Source: Hydrogenophilales bacterium 16-64-46 (GTDB lineage Bacteria > Pseudomonadota > Gammaproteobacteria > Burkholderiales > Thiobacillaceae). From it: a stretch of 64,000 nt of DNA. The stretch lies in assembly GCA_002281775.1 (NCBI GenBank), contig NCGY01000010.1, positions 84,743 to 148,742 of the forward strand, in the 5' to 3' direction. Below the pieces are notes generated by a model. The model made no database searches. It saw nothing but the letters and a program-made list of their open reading frames with translations, and was not told the DNA's origin. Both the position numbers and the translations under genes were made by a program. Each line of letters opens with the position of its first letter. Position 1 is the first letter of the stretch. Below, in pieces: positions 48,971 to 59,617 of the stretch.

Positions 48971-49687
48971 ATGCACCTCCACCGGGTCACCCAACTTGAG
49001 TCCGAAGGTTCCGGCTGCACTGCCCCGATTGACAGCAAGTTCCAGCAAACCGACGCTGTTCATGAACCAGAAACCTTCACCGCGTTCAACGAAACCAAAG
49101 CTCTCGCCATGCCTGAAGGTTTTATCCGATGCCGTGACACGCGCATTCGATGGCACGTTGCGCATACCCGTCCATGCGTTGCCGTAGTGGTCGATATAAA
49201 TCACACAGGGCCAATCACGCGCGTCGAATTCGACGGCGAGTTTTTCCAGGGGCGCAAGCTTGTCGGCCGGAAATTCGCCCCTGGCGATCTCGGCCGTGAT
49301 CACCGCGAAGAGATCGCGACCATGGAAGGTGGGCGACAACGCATCAGGACACCAGTCGATGCGCCAGATTTTCACCCCCTCTGAGCGCGCTGCTGTCACC
49401 GACAGCAAACCGTTATCTGGTCCGACGAACCAACGTCCCCCGGCCAGTACCACAATTGCACCGCGCGCCGTACCCACGCACGGATCCACCACGGCGAGGA
49501 ATACCGTTCCAGAGGGAAATCCGCTGGCAAAAGCCGCCAGCAAATGCGCGCCGGCCACGGGATCGAAGTCCGGCACCTCATTCAGCAAATCCACAACAGG
49601 TTGCGAGGGTGCATGTTCGGTCAGACGCGCCTTGATCTGCCCGATGTAGGGGTCGCGGCTACCAAAGTCGGTAAAGAGAACGATCAC
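48959..49687 (-). CDS. SAM hydroxide adenosyltransferase (DUF62)
   Basis: A 242-residue protein of the DUF62 family, enzymes that hydrolyse S-adenosylmethionine to adenosine and methionine. The start FTDFGSRDPYIGQ, the middle FLAVVDPCVGT and GPDNGLLS, and TFHGRDLFAVITAEIA are visible. In the usual motif VVDPGVGT the glycine after Pro is a cysteine here; the Arg and His of the reported catalytic triad are kept (TAR, THGR). GTG at 49687 is my preferred start; TTG at 49708 is also possible. It faces the rplQ terminator. Confidence 0.85.
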   Translation of the reverse strand: MIVLFTDFGSRDPYIGQIKARLTEHAPSQPVVDLLNEVPDFDPVAGAHLLAAFASGFPSGTVFLAVVDPCVGTARGAIVVLAGGRWFVGPDNGLLSVTAARSEGVKIWRIDWCPDALSPTFHGRDLFAVITAEIARGEFPADKLAPLEKLAVEFDARDWPCVIYIDHYGNAWTGMRNVPSNARVTASDKTFRHGESFGFVERGEGFWFMNSVGLLELAVNRGSAAGTFGLKLGDPVEVHLSE

Positions 49688-49757
49688 AGCTTGGCCACAG
49701 GTCTGCAATGGCCCGACTATGCCTGAGCGGGATCATGCGCGGCAAGGCGCGCAGAAT

Positions 49758-49781
49758 GAAAAAAGCCGGGCAAGCCCGGCT
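49758..49781 (-). terminator. Rho-independent terminator of the alpha operon
   Basis: An 8-bp GC-rich stem (49764-49771 with 49774-49781, AGCCGGGC) with a two-base loop is followed on the minus strand by six U. It follows rplQ and ends the long ribosomal protein transcript. Confidence 0.88.
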
Positions 49782-49801
49782 TTCTCGATAGCATGCAACG
49801 C

Positions 49802-50188
49802 TTATTCAGCGTCCACAGCCTCGGCGGTCTCAGGGCGATCGACCAGTTCAACCAATGCCATCGGCGCATTGTCACCGACGCGGAAGCCGTATTTCAGGAT
49901 GCGCAGGTAGCCGCCGGGACGAGTCTTGTAACGCGGGCCCAGTTCACCGAAGAGCTTGACGACCATTTCACGGTCACGCAGTCGGTCGAACGCCAGACGG
50001 TGGTTGGCGAGCGACGGCTCCTTGCCCAGGGTGATCAGCGGTTCGACGAAGCGGCGCAGTTCCTTGGCCTTGGGCAGGGTGGTCTTGATGACTTCATGAC
50101 GCAGCAGTGAGTTGCTCATGTTGCGGAACATGGCCAGACGATGGCTGGTCGTGCGGTTGAGCTTGCGGTTGGACTGGCGATGACGCAT
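49802..50188 (-). CDS. rplQ: 50S ribosomal protein L17
   Basis: L17 sits near the peptide exit tunnel. The family start [17 protein letters not shown] is exact, and the 128 residues include a C-terminal acidic tail (EAVDAE) common in this group. It is the last gene of the alpha operon, 83 bp below rpoA. Confidence 0.98.
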   Translation of the reverse strand: MRHRQSNRKLNRTTSHRLAMFRNMSNSLLRHEVIKTTLPKAKELRRFVEPLITLGKEPSLANHRLAFDRLRDREMVVKLFGELGPRYKTRPGGYLRILKYGFRVGDNAPMALVELVDRPETAEAVDAE

Positions 50189-50271
50189 GGCGATTCCTTT
50201 TCTAAGCGGTTTGTTCTTGGGCTAGATCGCCTGCCACGGCGACCCGCACTTTATTGGTCAATTGATGAAAA

Positions 50272-51252
50272 TCAGGGGCGATCGAGGCCGGCCGGCGGCC
50301 AGTTCTCCAGCTTCATACCCAGCGACAGACCTTTCGAGGCCAGCACGTCCTTGATTTCGTTCAGCGACTTGCGGCCCAGGTTCGGGGTACGCAGCAGTTC
50401 GGTCTCGGAACGCTGGATCAGGTCGCCGATAAAGTAGATGTTCTCGGCCTTGAGGCAGTTCGCCGAACGCACGGTCAGCTCGAGATCGTCGACCGGACGC
50501 AGCAGCAGGGGATCGACCTGCGGCGAGCGCGGCGACTCCGATTCGGTCGGCGTACCTTCCAGATCGGCAAACACGGAAAGCTGGTTCACGAGAATGCGGG
50601 CTGCGGTACGCACCGCCTCTTCCGGTTCGACCACACCGTTGGTCTCGATGTCGATCACAAGACGGTCGAGGTCGGTACGCTGCTCGACGCGCGCGCTTTC
50701 GACCGAGTAGGCCACGCGGCGCACCGGGCTGAACGAGGCATCGACCAGAATCGATCCGACAGCGCGGGTTTCGTCGGAAACCTTGCGCGACGTAGCCGGC
50801 TGGTAACCCCGGCCCGCTTCGATCTTGATTTCCATGTCGAGTTTACCGCCCTTGGTGAGATGGGCAATGACATGATCGGGGTTCAGCACTTCGATGTCGT
50901 GGCCGAGTTCGATGTCACCCGCCGTCACCACACCCTCGCCGGATTTGGCGACTTTCAGCATGGCTTCAGACCTGCCATGCATCTTGAACGCGATGCCTTT
51001 GAGGTTCAGCAGGATGTCGACGACGTCTTCCTGCACGCCTTCGATCGTCGAGTATTCATGCACGACGCCGCTGATCGCGACTTCGGTCGGGGCATAGCCC
51101 ACCATGGACGAGAGGAGAATACGACGCAGCGCATTGCCGAGGGTGTGGCCGTAGCCACGCTCGAAGGGCTCCATGATGACCTTGGCGTGCAGCGGAGAGG
51201 CGCGATCGACCTCCACGATGCGCGGCTTGAGAAATTCCGTAGCGCTTTGCAT
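50272..51252 (-). CDS. rpoA: RNA polymerase subunit alpha
   Basis: The alpha subunit nucleates polymerase assembly and contacts upstream promoter elements. The N-terminal domain ([26 protein letters not shown]) and C-terminal domain with [14 protein letters not shown] are both present, with a linker around residue 235-250. At 326 residues it is a usual betaproteobacterial length. It lies downstream of rpsD and may share its regulation. Confidence 0.98.
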   Translation of the reverse strand: MQSATEFLKPRIVEVDRASPLHAKVIMEPFERGYGHTLGNALRRILLSSMVGYAPTEVAISGVVHEYSTIEGVQEDVVDILLNLKGIAFKMHGRSEAMLKVAKSGEGVVTAGDIELGHDIEVLNPDHVIAHLTKGGKLDMEIKIEAGRGYQPATSRKVSDETRAVGSILVDASFSPVRRVAYSVESARVEQRTDLDRLVIDIETNGVVEPEEAVRTAARILVNQLSVFADLEGTPTESESPRSPQVDPLLLRPVDDLELTVRSANCLKAENIYFIGDLIQRSETELLRTPNLGRKSLNEIKDVLASKGLSLGMKLENWPPAGLDRP

Positions 51253-51282
51253 GTATGGCGTTTCCTTAAGTCAGGCTCAGGC

Positions 51283-51912
51283 TTACTTGGAGTACAGCTC
51301 GACGACCAGCGATTCGTTGATGGTCGAAGGCAGGTCGGAACGCTGGGGAACCGATTTGTAGGTGCCTTTCAGCGCCTTGGCGTCCACGTCGACCCACTCG
51401 GGGTAGCCGCGCGCAGCCGTGGCTTCGGCAGCAGCCTTGATCCGCAGATGGGCTTTTGCCGCCTCGGAAACCTCAACCACGTCGCCCGCGCGCACCTGGT
51501 ACGACGGAATGTTCACGCGACGGCCGTTCACCTTGATGCCGTTGTGGCGGACCACTTGACGGGCTTCGGTACGCGACGCGCCAAACCCCATGCGGTAGCA
51601 GACCGAATCGAGACGGGATTCGAGCAGGGCAAGCAGGTTTTCACCGGTCACGCCCTTGCTGCTGTCGGCTTTTTTGTACACAAGGCGGAACTGGCCTTCG
51701 AGCACGCCGTAGATGCGGCGGATTTTCTGCTTTTCACGCAGGTGAACGCCATAGTCGGACAGGCGGGCACCGCTCTTCTGGCCATGCTGGCCGGGGGCAT
51801 AGGCACGGCGTTCGATCGCGCATTTGTCAGTGAAGCACTTCTCGCCTTTCAGGAAGAGCTTTTCGCCTTCGCGGCGGCACTGACGGCATTTGGGGTCAAG
51901 ATTACGAGCCAT
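51283..51912 (-). CDS. rpsD: 30S ribosomal protein S4
   Basis: S4 starts 30S assembly and in E. coli represses its operon by binding the leader before rpsM. The 209-residue form keeps the zinc cysteines at 9, 12, 26 and 31, which E. coli largely lacks and Bacillus and Thermus types use. The S4 RNA-binding domain is around residues 100-160 ([20 protein letters not shown]). Confidence 0.98.
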   Translation of the reverse strand: MARNLDPKCRQCRREGEKLFLKGEKCFTDKCAIERRAYAPGQHGQKSGARLSDYGVHLREKQKIRRIYGVLEGQFRLVYKKADSSKGVTGENLLALLESRLDSVCYRMGFGASRTEARQVVRHNGIKVNGRRVNIPSYQVRAGDVVEVSEAAKAHLRIKAAAEATAARGYPEWVDVDAKALKGTYKSVPQRSDLPSTINESLVVELYSK

Positions 51913-51950
51913 AGATGTAAGTCCTAGTGTTTGGACGCGGCGTTACCGAT

Positions 51951-52346
51951 TTAGATACGACGCTTCTTGGAGGGGCGGCAGCCGTTGTGCGGAATCGGCG
52001 TCACGTCGGAAATCGCCGTGATCTTGAAGCCCAGACCATTGAGTGCACGCACGGTCGATTCACGACCCGGCCCCGGTCCCTTGATACGCACTTCCAGATT
52101 CTTCACGCCATATTCCTGCGCCATCTTGCCGGCATTCTCGGCGGCAACCTGCGCAGCAAACGGCGTGGACTTGCGCGAGCCTTTGAAGCCCGCGCCACCC
52201 GCCGTCGCCCAAGAGAGGGCATTACCCTGACGATCGGTGATCGTCACGATGGTGTTGTTGAACGAAGCATGAATATGGGCGATGCCTTCCGCCACATTCT
52301 TCTTGACCTTTTTGCGCACACGCGCAGCAGTTTTATTGGTAGCCAT
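51951..52346 (-). CDS. rpsK: 30S ribosomal protein S11
   Basis: S11 forms part of the platform near the Shine-Dalgarno helix. The family core [46 protein letters not shown] is found. I start at ATG 52346 ([13 protein letters not shown]), with an AAGGA site; an ATG two codons upstream also exists. It follows rpsM by 9 bp. Confidence 0.98.
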   Translation of the reverse strand: MATNKTAARVRKKVKKNVAEGIAHIHASFNNTIVTITDRQGNALSWATAGGAGFKGSRKSTPFAAQVAAENAGKMAQEYGVKNLEVRIKGPGPGRESTVRALNGLGFKITAISDVTPIPHNGCRPSKKRRI

Positions 52347-52355
52347 GATCAATCC

Positions 52356-52712
52356 TTATTTTCTGATGGCCTTGCGCGGACCCTTGCGGGTACGCGCATT
52401 GGTGCGGGTACGCTGACCACGCACGGGCAAGCCCTTGCGGTGACGGAACCCCCGGTAGCAGCCCAGATCCATCAGGCGCTTGATGTTCATGGTGACTTCG
52501 CGACGCAGGTCGCCTTCCACCGTGAACTTGGAAACGCCTTCACGAAGACGTTCCATCTCGGCTTCGGTCAGGTCCTTGATCTTGGTCACATGGGCGATGC
52601 CGGCGGCGTCGCAAATCTGCCCGGACGTGGTCCGGCCAATGCCATAGATAGCGGTCAACGCGATAACCGCGTGTTGGTGGTTCGGGATGTTAACCCCAGC
52701 AATACGAGCCAT
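52356..52712 (-). CDS. rpsM: 30S ribosomal protein S13
   Basis: S13 lies at the head of 30S and contacts P-site tRNA and the 50S subunit. The start [20 protein letters not shown] and the end [18 protein letters not shown] match the family. It is the first gene of the alpha operon and lies 82 bp from rpmJ, where a TATAAT and a hairpin are present. Confidence 0.98.
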   Translation of the reverse strand: MARIAGVNIPNHQHAVIALTAIYGIGRTTSGQICDAAGIAHVTKIKDLTEAEMERLREGVSKFTVEGDLRREVTMNIKRLMDLGCYRGFRHRKGLPVRGQRTRTNARTRKGPRKAIRK

Positions 52713-52741
52713 TCACGAAGCTCCGGACGCAAAAACAGATA

Positions 52742-52772
52742 ATTATAACACGTCGGCCGCTATCCGGCCGAC
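52742..52772 (-). promoter_or_regulatory. rpmJ-rpsM leader: TATAAT and hairpin
   Basis: On the minus strand a perfect 8-bp-stem hairpin (52752-52772, GTCGGCCG with CGGCCGAC) lies just upstream of TATAAT (52742-52747). The hairpin occupies the spacer, so there is no good -35 hexamer. In E. coli the alpha operon leader at this place is the target of S4. Confidence 0.5.
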
Positions 52773-52794
52773 TCGAAATGGCCGACCCTTACGG

Positions 52795-52908
52795 TCAGCC
52801 CTGGCGCTGCTTGTGGCGCGGATCGTCACAAATGACGCGCACGACGCCCTTGCGGCGAACGATCTTGCACTTGCGACAGATTTTCTTGACAGAAGCCTGG
52901 ACTCTCAT
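52795..52908 (-). CDS. rpmJ: 50S ribosomal protein L36
   Basis: This 37-residue protein is too short for many gene finders. It reads [20 protein letters not shown] and then [17 protein letters not shown]. Three cysteines and the final histidine make the zinc-binding form. It is between infA and rpsM, the usual place. Confidence 0.97.
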   Translation of the reverse strand: MRVQASVKKICRKCKIVRRKGVVRVICDDPRHKQRQG

Positions 52909-52955
52909 GGTTTTCTCCATTCTCACCAGCGACAAATCGCTGGCCTAAATCATCG

Positions 52956-53174
52956 TTACTTGGCGCGGAAAACGATCCGCCCCTTGGTCAGGTCATATGG
53001 CGTCAGCTCAACCGTGACCTTGTCACCCGGCAAAATCCGGATGTAGTGCATGCGCATCTTTCCGGAAATGTGGCCGAGTAGCACATGGCCATTTTCCAGT
53101 TTTACCCGGAAGGTTGCGTTTGGGAGGTTTTCCAGAACCTCCCCCTGCATCTGTATAACATCTTCCTTCGACAT
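52956..53174 (-). CDS. infA: Translation initiation factor IF-1
   Basis: IF-1 occupies the A site during initiation. The 72-residue OB-fold starts [20 protein letters not shown] and includes [19 protein letters not shown], as in the family. The ATG at 53174 overlaps the stop codon of secY by one base (TGATG). The open frame upstream of it is not coding. Confidence 0.97.
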   Translation of the reverse strand: MSKEDVIQMQGEVLENLPNATFRVKLENGHVLLGHISGKMRMHYIRILPGDKVTVELTPYDLTKGRIVFRAK

Positions 53175-54487
53175 CAGCGCCCTGCCAGGCCATTCTTGAA
53201 GTTTGCCTTTTTCAGCAAACCTTCGTACTGGTGTGACATGACATAGGCCTGTACCTGTGCCATGAAATCCATCGCCACCACCACGATGATCAGCAGCGAG
53301 GTGCCGCCGAAATAGAACGGCACGTTCCATTTCAGGATCAGGAATTCGGGCAGCAGGCAGACCAGAGTGATGTAGATCGCGCCAACCAGCGTCAGACGCG
53401 TGAGGATCTTGTCGATGTAGCGGGCCGTCTGGTCACCCGGGCGGATGCCCGGAACAAACGCACCACTTTTCTTCAGGTTGTCGGCGGTTTCCTTGGAATT
53501 GAAAACCAGCGCGGTATAGAAAAAACAGAAAAATATGATCGCGAGCGCGTACAACAAAACATAGACGGGCTGACCGGGTGAAAGCGTCGCAGCCACATCG
53601 CGCAGCCACGCCATGCTTTCACCACTGCCAAACCAGCCGGCCATACTCGCGGGAAAGAGGATGATGCTCGACGCGAAGATGGGTGGAATGACGCCAGCCA
53701 TGTTCAGCTTCAGCGGCAGGTGCGAGCTCTGCCCACCGACGACCATTTTCCCGACCTGGCGCTTGGCATAATTGACGAGGATCTTCCGCTGACCGCGTTC
53801 AACGAATACCACCAGCGCGGTAACCAACAGAATGCCGACGAACAGCATCAGCACAAGCGGAATCGAAAACGCGCCGGTACGCGTCAATTCGAGCGTGCCG
53901 CCAATCGCCGATGGCAGCCCTGCCGCGATTCCGGCGAAAATGATGATCGAGATCCCGTTGCCCAGGCCGCGTTCGGTGATCTGCTCGCCCACCCACATCA
54001 GGAACAGGGTGCCGGCCGTCAGGGTCACCATGGTGATGAGGCGGAACATCATGCCAGGATCCAGCACCAGGCCGGCCTGGGATTCGAGCGCAATCGCAAT
54101 GCCCATGGACTGGAAAATGGCCAGCCCCAGCGTGCCGTAGCGCGTGTACTGCGTAATCTTTCGTCGCCCGGCTTCTCCCTCTTTCTTGAGGGCCGAGAGC
54201 TGTGGCGAAACCGTCGTCATCAACTGCACTATGATCGACGCCGAAATGTACGGCATGATCCCGAGCGCAAACACGCTGAAACGCGACAGCGCGCCACCCG
54301 AGAACATATTGAACATACCGAGTATCCCGCCCTGCTGCGACTGGAACAGCTGTTCCAGCACGACAGGGTCGATCCCCGGCACCGGAATGAAGGTTCCGAT
54401 CCGGTAGACGATGAGGGCACCAAGCAGGAACAGCAAGCGACGCTTCAGGTCGCCGAATTTGCTCATGCCGGTTTTCGGGGTGGCCAA
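53174..54487 (-). CDS. secY: Preprotein translocase subunit SecY
   Basis: SecY is the channel of the Sec translocon, with ten membrane segments. The start [39 protein letters not shown], read here in parts, and the cytoplasmic loops ([33 protein letters not shown]) match. It is 437 residues. It lies between rplO and infA. Confidence 0.98.
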   Translation of the reverse strand: MATPKTGMSKFGDLKRRLLFLLGALIVYRIGTFIPVPGIDPVVLEQLFQSQQGGILGMFNMFSGGALSRFSVFALGIMPYISASIIVQLMTTVSPQLSALKKEGEAGRRKITQYTRYGTLGLAIFQSMGIAIALESQAGLVLDPGMMFRLITMVTLTAGTLFLMWVGEQITERGLGNGISIIIFAGIAAGLPSAIGGTLELTRTGAFSIPLVLMLFVGILLVTALVVFVERGQRKILVNYAKRQVGKMVVGGQSSHLPLKLNMAGVIPPIFASSIILFPASMAGWFGSGESMAWLRDVAATLSPGQPVYVLLYALAIIFFCFFYTALVFNSKETADNLKKSGAFVPGIRPGDQTARYIDKILTRLTLVGAIYITLVCLLPEFLILKWNVPFYFGGTSLLIIVVVAMDFMAQVQAYVMSHQYEGLLKKANFKNGLAGR

Positions 54488-54502
54488 GGTAGTTCCCGTG
54501 GA

Positions 54503-54937
54503 TTATTCAGCGACGCTGCCACCGGCAGCTTCAATTGCAGCGCGAGCGCCCTTGGTCACGGCAAGACCGGACAGATTGACGGCCTTGCCGATTTCGCCAG
54601 ACAGATAGACACGGGCGGCACGAGCTGAGCCGCTGACAATGCCGGCCTGCTTCAGTACCAGCAGATCGATCTGATCAATACCGATGGCCGCCAGTTCGGA
54701 CAGGCGAACGCGGGCGGTATCGGCCTTAGTCAGCGATACAAAACCACGCTTGGGCAGACGGCGATGCATCGGCATCTGACCACCCTCGAAACCGACCTTG
54801 TGGAATCCGCCGGCCCGCGATTTCTGTCCCTTGTGGCCGCGACCCGCGGTTTTACCCAAGCCCGAGCCGATGCCGCGACCGACGCGACGCTTGTCCTTCT
54901 TGGCGCCGTCAGCCGGCTTGATCGTATTCAGTTCCAT
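54503..54937 (-). CDS. rplO: 50S ribosomal protein L15
   Basis: L15 binds 23S rRNA early in assembly. [22 protein letters not shown] and [16 protein letters not shown] give a clear match; 144 residues. Located between rpmD and secY in the spc operon. Confidence 0.98.
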   Translation of the reverse strand: MELNTIKPADGAKKDKRRVGRGIGSGLGKTAGRGHKGQKSRAGGFHKVGFEGGQMPMHRRLPKRGFVSLTKADTARVRLSELAAIGIDQIDLLVLKQAGIVSGSARAARVYLSGEIGKAVNLSGLAVTKGARAAIEAAGGSVAE

Positions 54938-54938
54938 C

Positions 54939-55124
54939 TTATGCCTCGCACTTCACCAGATAGGCGACCTTGGTAATCATGCCGCGGTTCGCCGGGGTAT
55001 CCAGCACTTCGACTGTATGGTTCATCCGGCGCAGACCGAGACCACGCACACAAGCCCGATGGGGGGATTTGGTGCCGATCAGGCTCTTGACCAGCGTCAC
55101 TTTGATTGTCTTTTGCTCGCTCAT
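54939..55124 (-). CDS. rpmD: 50S ribosomal protein L30
   Basis: A 61-residue protein. The [30 protein letters not shown] segment, split in parts, is the L30 signature. It lies 1 bp before rplO on the minus strand, with rpsE next. Confidence 0.97.
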   Translation of the reverse strand: MSEQKTIKVTLVKSLIGTKSPHRACVRGLGLRRMNHTVEVLDTPANRGMITKVAYLVKCEA

Positions 55125-55127
55125 GGC

Positions 55128-55643
55128 TTATCCCGTGATTTCTTCGACCGACTTGCCGCGCTTGGCCGCAATTTCCGAAGGCGTCGACATCTTCATCAGC
55201 CCGTCGATGGTCGCACGCACGACGTTATAGGGATTGGTCGAACCCAGACACTTGGCGAGCACGTTCTGCACGCCCATCACCTCAAACACTGCGCGCATCG
55301 CGCCGCCAGCGATAATGCCGGTACCTTCGGATGCAGGCTGGATCAGAACACGCGAAGCGCCATGTTCCCCCACGACCGTGTGATGGAAAGTGCCGTTCTT
55401 GAGGTCAACCTTGACCATTTTGCGGCGGGCTTCTTCCATGGCTTTCTGTACGGCAACCGGGACTTCACGGGACTTGCCCTTGCCCATGCCGATGCCGCCA
55501 TCGCCATCGCCGACCACGGTCAGCGCGGCAAAGCCCATGATCCGCCCACCCTTCACCACCTTGGTGACACGGTTGACCGAGATCATCTTCTCGCGCAAGC
55601 CGTCGCCGCGCTCTTCGTTATTCGTAGGTGCTGTACGGGCCAT
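55128..55643 (-). CDS. rpsE: 30S ribosomal protein S5
   Basis: S5 affects decoding accuracy. The dsRNA-binding part contains [20 protein letters not shown] and the C-terminal part [19 protein letters not shown]; 171 residues. It lies 15 bp below rplR. Confidence 0.98.
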   Translation of the reverse strand: MARTAPTNNEERGDGLREKMISVNRVTKVVKGGRIMGFAALTVVGDGDGGIGMGKGKSREVPVAVQKAMEEARRKMVKVDLKNGTFHHTVVGEHGASRVLIQPASEGTGIIAGGAMRAVFEVMGVQNVLAKCLGSTNPYNVVRATIDGLMKMSTPSEIAAKRGKSVEEITG

Positions 55644-55658
55644 CTTGATTTCGCCTCG

Positions 55659-56012
55659 TTAAAATACCAAACCGCCTTCGCGCGCCGCTTCAGCCAGGGC
55701 TTTCACACGCCCATGGAACCTGAAGCCAGCCCGATCGAAAGCCACTTTCTCGATACCCAAGCCCTTGGCCTTTTCTGCCAGGCGCTTGCCAACAGCTGCA
55801 GCCGCGGCAACGTTTCCGCCGTTGGGCTGCTCGCCTCGCATATCCTTGTCGTTGGTCGAGGCACTCACCATCACCGTACCGCCATCCGCCGAGATGATCT
55901 GGGCGTAAATATGGCTGTTGGTACGATGGATGGCCAGGCGAATCGCCTTGACGGCCGCGATTTTGGCGCGGGTTTTGCGCGCTCTGCGAATCCGTGTTTG
56001 CTTGGTGTTCAT
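55659..56012 (-). CDS. rplR: 50S ribosomal protein L18
   Basis: L18 binds 5S rRNA. The sequence has [20 protein letters not shown] and ends [25 protein letters not shown], here read in parts; 117 residues. Confidence 0.98.
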   Translation of the reverse strand: MNTKQTRIRRARKTRAKIAAVKAIRLAIHRTNSHIYAQIISADGGTVMVSASTNDKDMRGEQPNGGNVAAAAAVGKRLAEKAKGLGIEKVAFDRAGFRFHGRVKALAEAAREGGLVF

Positions 56013-56028
56013 GATCTGTCCTTAAGCC

Positions 56029-56559
56029 TTACTTCTTCTTGGTCTCTTTCTTGATGACCACTTCGTCGCTGTAGCGCACGCCCTTGCCTTTGTAGGGCTC
56101 CGGCGGACGATAGGCGCGCACGTCGGCTGCGACCTGGCCCACGGCCTGGCGGTCGATGCCCTTGATCACGATTTCCGTTTGCGTCGGCGTCTCAACCTTG
56201 ATGCCCGCTGGCATCTTGTGCACCACGGGGTGCGAGAAGCCAAGCGTGAGGTTGAGCGCATCGCCCTGCGCCTGGGCACGATAGCCCACGCCCACCAGAG
56301 TCAGACGCTTCTCGAAACCTTTCGAGACCCCCTGCACCATGTTGTTGACCAGGGCGCGCATAGTGCCCGCCATGGCGTTGGCGCGTATGCTCTCGCCGAC
56401 CGGCGCAAAAGTCAGAACGCCGTCATTCAGGGCAACGGCAACATCGGGCGAAGCCGGCTGGCTGATGCTGCCCAGCGGGCCCTTGACGGAAACACCCCCC
56501 GCCAGGGTGACTTCGACACCCTTCGGGACGGTAATGGGATTCTTGGCTACACGTGACAT
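56029..56559 (-). CDS. rplF: 50S ribosomal protein L6
   Basis: L6 has two similar domains near the sarcin-ricin loop. The start [19 protein letters not shown] and the C-terminal [19 protein letters not shown] match the family; 176 residues. Confidence 0.98.
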   Translation of the reverse strand: MSRVAKNPITVPKGVEVTLAGGVSVKGPLGSISQPASPDVAVALNDGVLTFAPVGESIRANAMAGTMRALVNNMVQGVSKGFEKRLTLVGVGYRAQAQGDALNLTLGFSHPVVHKMPAGIKVETPTQTEIVIKGIDRQAVGQVAADVRAYRPPEPYKGKGVRYSDEVVIKKETKKK

Positions 56560-56571
56560 ATCGGCTCTCCC

Positions 56572-56967
56572 TTACGCGACCACGCAGAGGATTTCGCCAC
56601 CCACGCCCTTGGCGCGAGCATGGCGGTCGGTCATGACACCGCTGGAGGTGGACACGATGGCCACACCCAGACCGTTCATGACGCGCGGCAATTCCTGAGC
56701 GCCTTTGTAAATACGCAGACCAGGCTTGCTGACGCGCTCGATGTGCTCGATGACGGGGCGCCCTGCATAGTATTTCAGCTGAAGCTCAAGTTCGGGCTTG
56801 CCGGTTTCGTCGCGCACGGCGAAGTCGTCGATGTAGCCTTCATCCTTCAGCACCTTGGCAATTGCCACCTTGACCTTGGAGGACGGCATCGAGACCGAAA
56901 CCTTTTCCACCGATTGCGCATTGCGGATGCGGGTCAGCATGTCCGCGATGGGATCACTCATACTCAT
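56572..56967 (-). CDS. rpsH: 30S ribosomal protein S8
   Basis: S8 binds 16S rRNA and in E. coli represses the spc operon. The start [18 protein letters not shown] and the end [19 protein letters not shown] fit; 131 residues. Confidence 0.98.
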   Translation of the reverse strand: MSMSDPIADMLTRIRNAQSVEKVSVSMPSSKVKVAIAKVLKDEGYIDDFAVRDETGKPELELQLKYYAGRPVIEHIERVSKPGLRIYKGAQELPRVMNGLGVAIVSTSSGVMTDRHARAKGVGGEILCVVA

Positions 56968-56978
56968 TTGTTAGCCCT

Positions 56979-57284
56979 TTACCAGCTTGCCTTGACGATG
57001 CCGGGAATTTCGCCCTTCATCGCATACTCGCGCAGCTTGCCGCGCGCCAGACCGAATTTGCTGAACACGCCACGCGGACGCCCCGTCAACTGACAGCGGT
57101 TACGCTGACGCACCGGGCTGGCATTGCGCGGCAGGGCCTGCAAAGCCGCGTAGGCAGCCATGCGCTCTTCATCAGTGCTCTGCGCATTGGCGATCACTGC
57201 CTTCAGCGCAGCACGCTTGGCGGCAAATTTCTTTACCGTGCGCGCCCGCTTTTCTTCACGGTTGATCAAGGATAACTTGGCCAT
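56979..57284 (-). CDS. rpsN: 30S ribosomal protein S14
   Basis: At 101 residues this is the long form without zinc cysteines. The C-terminal core [22 protein letters not shown] is the family signature. It follows rplE. Confidence 0.98.
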   Translation of the reverse strand: MAKLSLINREEKRARTVKKFAAKRAALKAVIANAQSTDEERMAAYAALQALPRNASPVRQRNRCQLTGRPRGVFSKFGLARGKLREYAMKGEIPGIVKASW

Positions 57285-57306
57285 GCCTACCTCAATTCTT
57301 GCCTGC

Positions 57307-57846
57307 TTAATTCTTGAAAGGGAAACTGAAGGCCGCCAGCAGGGCGCGCGCTTCGTCGTCAGTCTTGGCGGTGGTGGTGATGGTGATGTTCATCCCACGC
57401 AGCGCATCGATCTTGTCGTACTCGATTTCCGGGAAGATGATCTGTTCCTTGACGCCCATGTTGTAGTTGCCACGGCCATCAAAGGATTTGCCCGACACCC
57501 CACGGAAGTCACGAATCCGCGGCATCGCCACGGTAACGAGACGATCCAGGAATTCGTACATCTGACCGCGACGCAGCGTGACCATGCAGCCCACCGGATA
57601 GTTTTCCCGGATCTTGAAGCCCGCAATGGACTTCTTGGACTTGGTCACCACCGGCTTCTGACCAGCGATCTTCTGCATGTCACCGACGGCGTGCTCCATC
57701 ACCTTCTTGTCGGCAACCGCTTCACCCACCCCCATGTTCAGGGTGATCTTCTGGATACGCGGCACTTCCATGACAGACTTATAGCCAAACTGCTCGACCA
57801 GTTTCGGCACCACGGTATCCCGATAAAATTCTTGCAAGCGCGCCAT
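57307..57846 (-). CDS. rplE: 50S ribosomal protein L5
   Basis: L5 binds 5S rRNA and contacts the 30S head. [20 protein letters not shown] and the conserved [17 protein letters not shown] are present; 179 residues. The start lies 2 bp from the stop of rplX. Confidence 0.98.
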   Translation of the reverse strand: MARLQEFYRDTVVPKLVEQFGYKSVMEVPRIQKITLNMGVGEAVADKKVMEHAVGDMQKIAGQKPVVTKSKKSIAGFKIRENYPVGCMVTLRRGQMYEFLDRLVTVAMPRIRDFRGVSGKSFDGRGNYNMGVKEQIIFPEIEYDKIDALRGMNITITTTAKTDDEARALLAAFSFPFKN

Positions 57847-57848
57847 GA

Positions 57849-58172
57849 TTACCCCTGAGCGTCGACCATTTCGCCGTTGGACTTGAACACTCGCACCTTG
57901 CGGCCGTCCTCGAGCTGCTTGTAACCCACCCGATCCGCCTTTTGCGTCGCGGGATTAAACAGCGCGACATTGGAAGCGTTAATCGGCATTTCTTTTTCAA
58001 CGATGCCACCCTGCATATTGCGCATGGGGTTCGGCTTCTGGTGCTTCTTGACGCGATTCACGCCCTCCACCACCACAGCACCATCGTCGAGCACGCGCAG
58101 CACGGTGCCACGCTTGCCCTTGTCCTTGCCGGTGAGAACGATCACCTGGTCGCTTTTATGAATACGAGCCAT
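57849..58172 (-). CDS. rplX: 50S ribosomal protein L24
   Basis: L24 starts 50S assembly. The KOW motif is near the start ([18 protein letters not shown]); 107 residues. Followed by rplE. Confidence 0.98.
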   Translation of the reverse strand: MARIHKSDQVIVLTGKDKGKRGTVLRVLDDGAVVVEGVNRVKKHQKPNPMRNMQGGIVEKEMPINASNVALFNPATQKADRVGYKQLEDGRKVRVFKSNGEMVDAQG

Positions 58173-58181
58173 GATTCCCTC

Positions 58182-58550
58182 TTACAGAACCTCGGGCGCA
58201 AGCGAGACGATCTTCATGAACTTCTCGGTACGCAGTTCGCGCGTCACGGGCCCGAAGATGCGGGTACCGATCGGCTCCAGTTTGTTATTGAGCAGCACAG
58301 CAGCATTGCCGTCGAAGCGGACCAGCGAGCCATCCGGACGACGCACGCCCTTGGCTGTGCGCACGACGACGGCGTTGTAAACGTCGCCCTTCTTCACACG
58401 ACCACGCGGCGCTGCATCTTTGATGCTGACCTTGATGATGTCGCCCACGCTCGCGTAGCGACGATGACTGCCGCCCAACACCTTGATGCACATCACCGAG
58501 CGCGCACCTGTGTTGTCAGCCACGTCCAATACGGACTGCATCTGAATCAT
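58182..58550 (-). CDS. rplN: 50S ribosomal protein L14
   Basis: L14 lies at the subunit interface. [20 protein letters not shown] and the 122-residue length are exact for the family. It follows a 192-bp gap after rpsQ, in which a promoter-like sequence occurs. Confidence 0.98.
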   Translation of the reverse strand: MIQMQSVLDVADNTGARSVMCIKVLGGSHRRYASVGDIIKVSIKDAAPRGRVKKGDVYNAVVVRTAKGVRRPDGSLVRFDGNAAVLLNNKLEPIGTRIFGPVTRELRTEKFMKIVSLAPEVL

Positions 58551-58710
58551 TTAATTGCCTCCAACTTAATCCACCGTATTCAAGAAGCACAGCCGGTGGC
58601 CAGTTTTGGAACCCGTTCGGGAGAAATTCGCCTTGCAAACCCCAAGGCGGAAACCACTGAGTCAGCGAACCGGACAGAAACCAACCGGCCAGCCAACCGG
58701 AAAACCCGGC

Positions 58711-58739
58711 ACTATACCGGGCCAGACCACTTTAAGCAA
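58711..58739 (-). promoter_or_regulatory. Pspc-like promoter upstream of rplN
   Basis: On the minus strand, TTGCTT (58734-58739) is followed by exactly 17 bp and then TATAGT (58711-58716). The resulting leader of about 150 nt before rplN contains a hairpin with CGCCTTG/CAAGGCG arms. The S10-spc boundary in E. coli also has a promoter at this place. Confidence 0.6.
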
Positions 58740-58742
58740 GCA

Positions 58743-59006
58743 CTAAACGCGCGCGCGTTCAATCAATTTGCTGACAGTCCAAGCCTTGGTCCGCGACAGC
58801 TTGCGCGTTTCTTCGATCTGCACCATGTCGCCCTCGTGGAACTCGTTGTTCTCATCGTGCGCATGGTATTTCTTGGACAACCGGATGACCTTCCCGATCA
58901 CCGGGTGCTTCACGCGACGCTCTACCAGAACGGTGACCGTCTTGTTCATCTTGTCGCTGACCACACGCCCGGTCAGGGTGCGGATCATCTTCTTGGTTTC
59001 AGTCAT
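58743..59006 (-). CDS. rpsQ: 30S ribosomal protein S17
   Basis: S17 is an OB-fold 16S rRNA-binding protein. [27 protein letters not shown] is conserved and the length is 87 residues. Its start overlaps the rpmC stop by 4 bp. Confidence 0.98.
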   Translation of the reverse strand: MTETKKMIRTLTGRVVSDKMNKTVTVLVERRVKHPVIGKVIRLSKKYHAHDENNEFHEGDMVQIEETRKLSRTKAWTVSKLIERARV

Positions 59007-59197
59007 GCTTGACCCGCCTTCTCGCGCATAATGGTCTTGACCCGGGCGATATCACGGCGCAGCTTGCCGAGGTCAGCAGTCTTGTTCGACTGCTGCGTCG
59101 CCACCTGCATGCGCAGCGCAAAGTGCGCACGCAGCAAGGATTCGAGTTCCTGCTTCAATTCCACGGCATTCTTGCCGCGCATTTCCTTGGTATTCAT
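59003..59197 (-). CDS. rpmC: 50S ribosomal protein L29
   Basis: A 64-residue two-helix protein at the tunnel exit. The start [22 protein letters not shown] and the central [12 protein letters not shown] match the family. Confidence 0.97.
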   Translation of the reverse strand: MNTKEMRGKNAVELKQELESLLRAHFALRMQVATQQSNKTADLGKLRRDIARVKTIMREKAGQA

Positions 59198-59200
59198 CGT

Positions 59201-59617
59201 TTAACTCCCGATCATGCGGGTGACGAACGTGGTGGCGATCGGCAACTTGGCTGCCGCCAGGCGGAATGCCTCGCGGGCCAGCTCTTCGTTCACGCCATCC
59301 ATTTCATAAAGAACCTTGCCAGGCTGGATTTCGGCCACGTAGTACTCGGGCGCGCCCTTGCCGTTACCCATCCGCACTTCTGCCGGTTTACGCGAAATCG
59401 GTTTGTCCGGGAAAATACGGATCCAGATGCGCCCACCGCGTTTGATATGGCGGGTCATCGCGCGACGCGCGGCCTCAATCTGGCGGGCCGTCAGGCGGCC
59501 ACGACCGATCGCCTTGAGACCGAAGTCACCAAAGCTCACGCTTGCACCGCGTGTCGCCAGGCCGGTGTTACGGCCCTTCTGCTCCTTGCGGTATTTTCTT
59601 CTAGCTGGCTGCAGCAT
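59201..59617 (-). CDS. rplP: 50S ribosomal protein L16
   Basis: L16 helps position tRNA in the A site. [21 protein letters not shown] and the conserved [22 protein letters not shown], read in parts, match; 138 residues. It overlaps the end of rpsC by 17 bp. Confidence 0.98.
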   Translation of the reverse strand: MLQPARRKYRKEQKGRNTGLATRGASVSFGDFGLKAIGRGRLTARQIEAARRAMTRHIKRGGRIWIRIFPDKPISRKPAEVRMGNGKGAPEYYVAEIQPGKVLYEMDGVNEELAREAFRLAAAKLPIATTFVTRMIGS

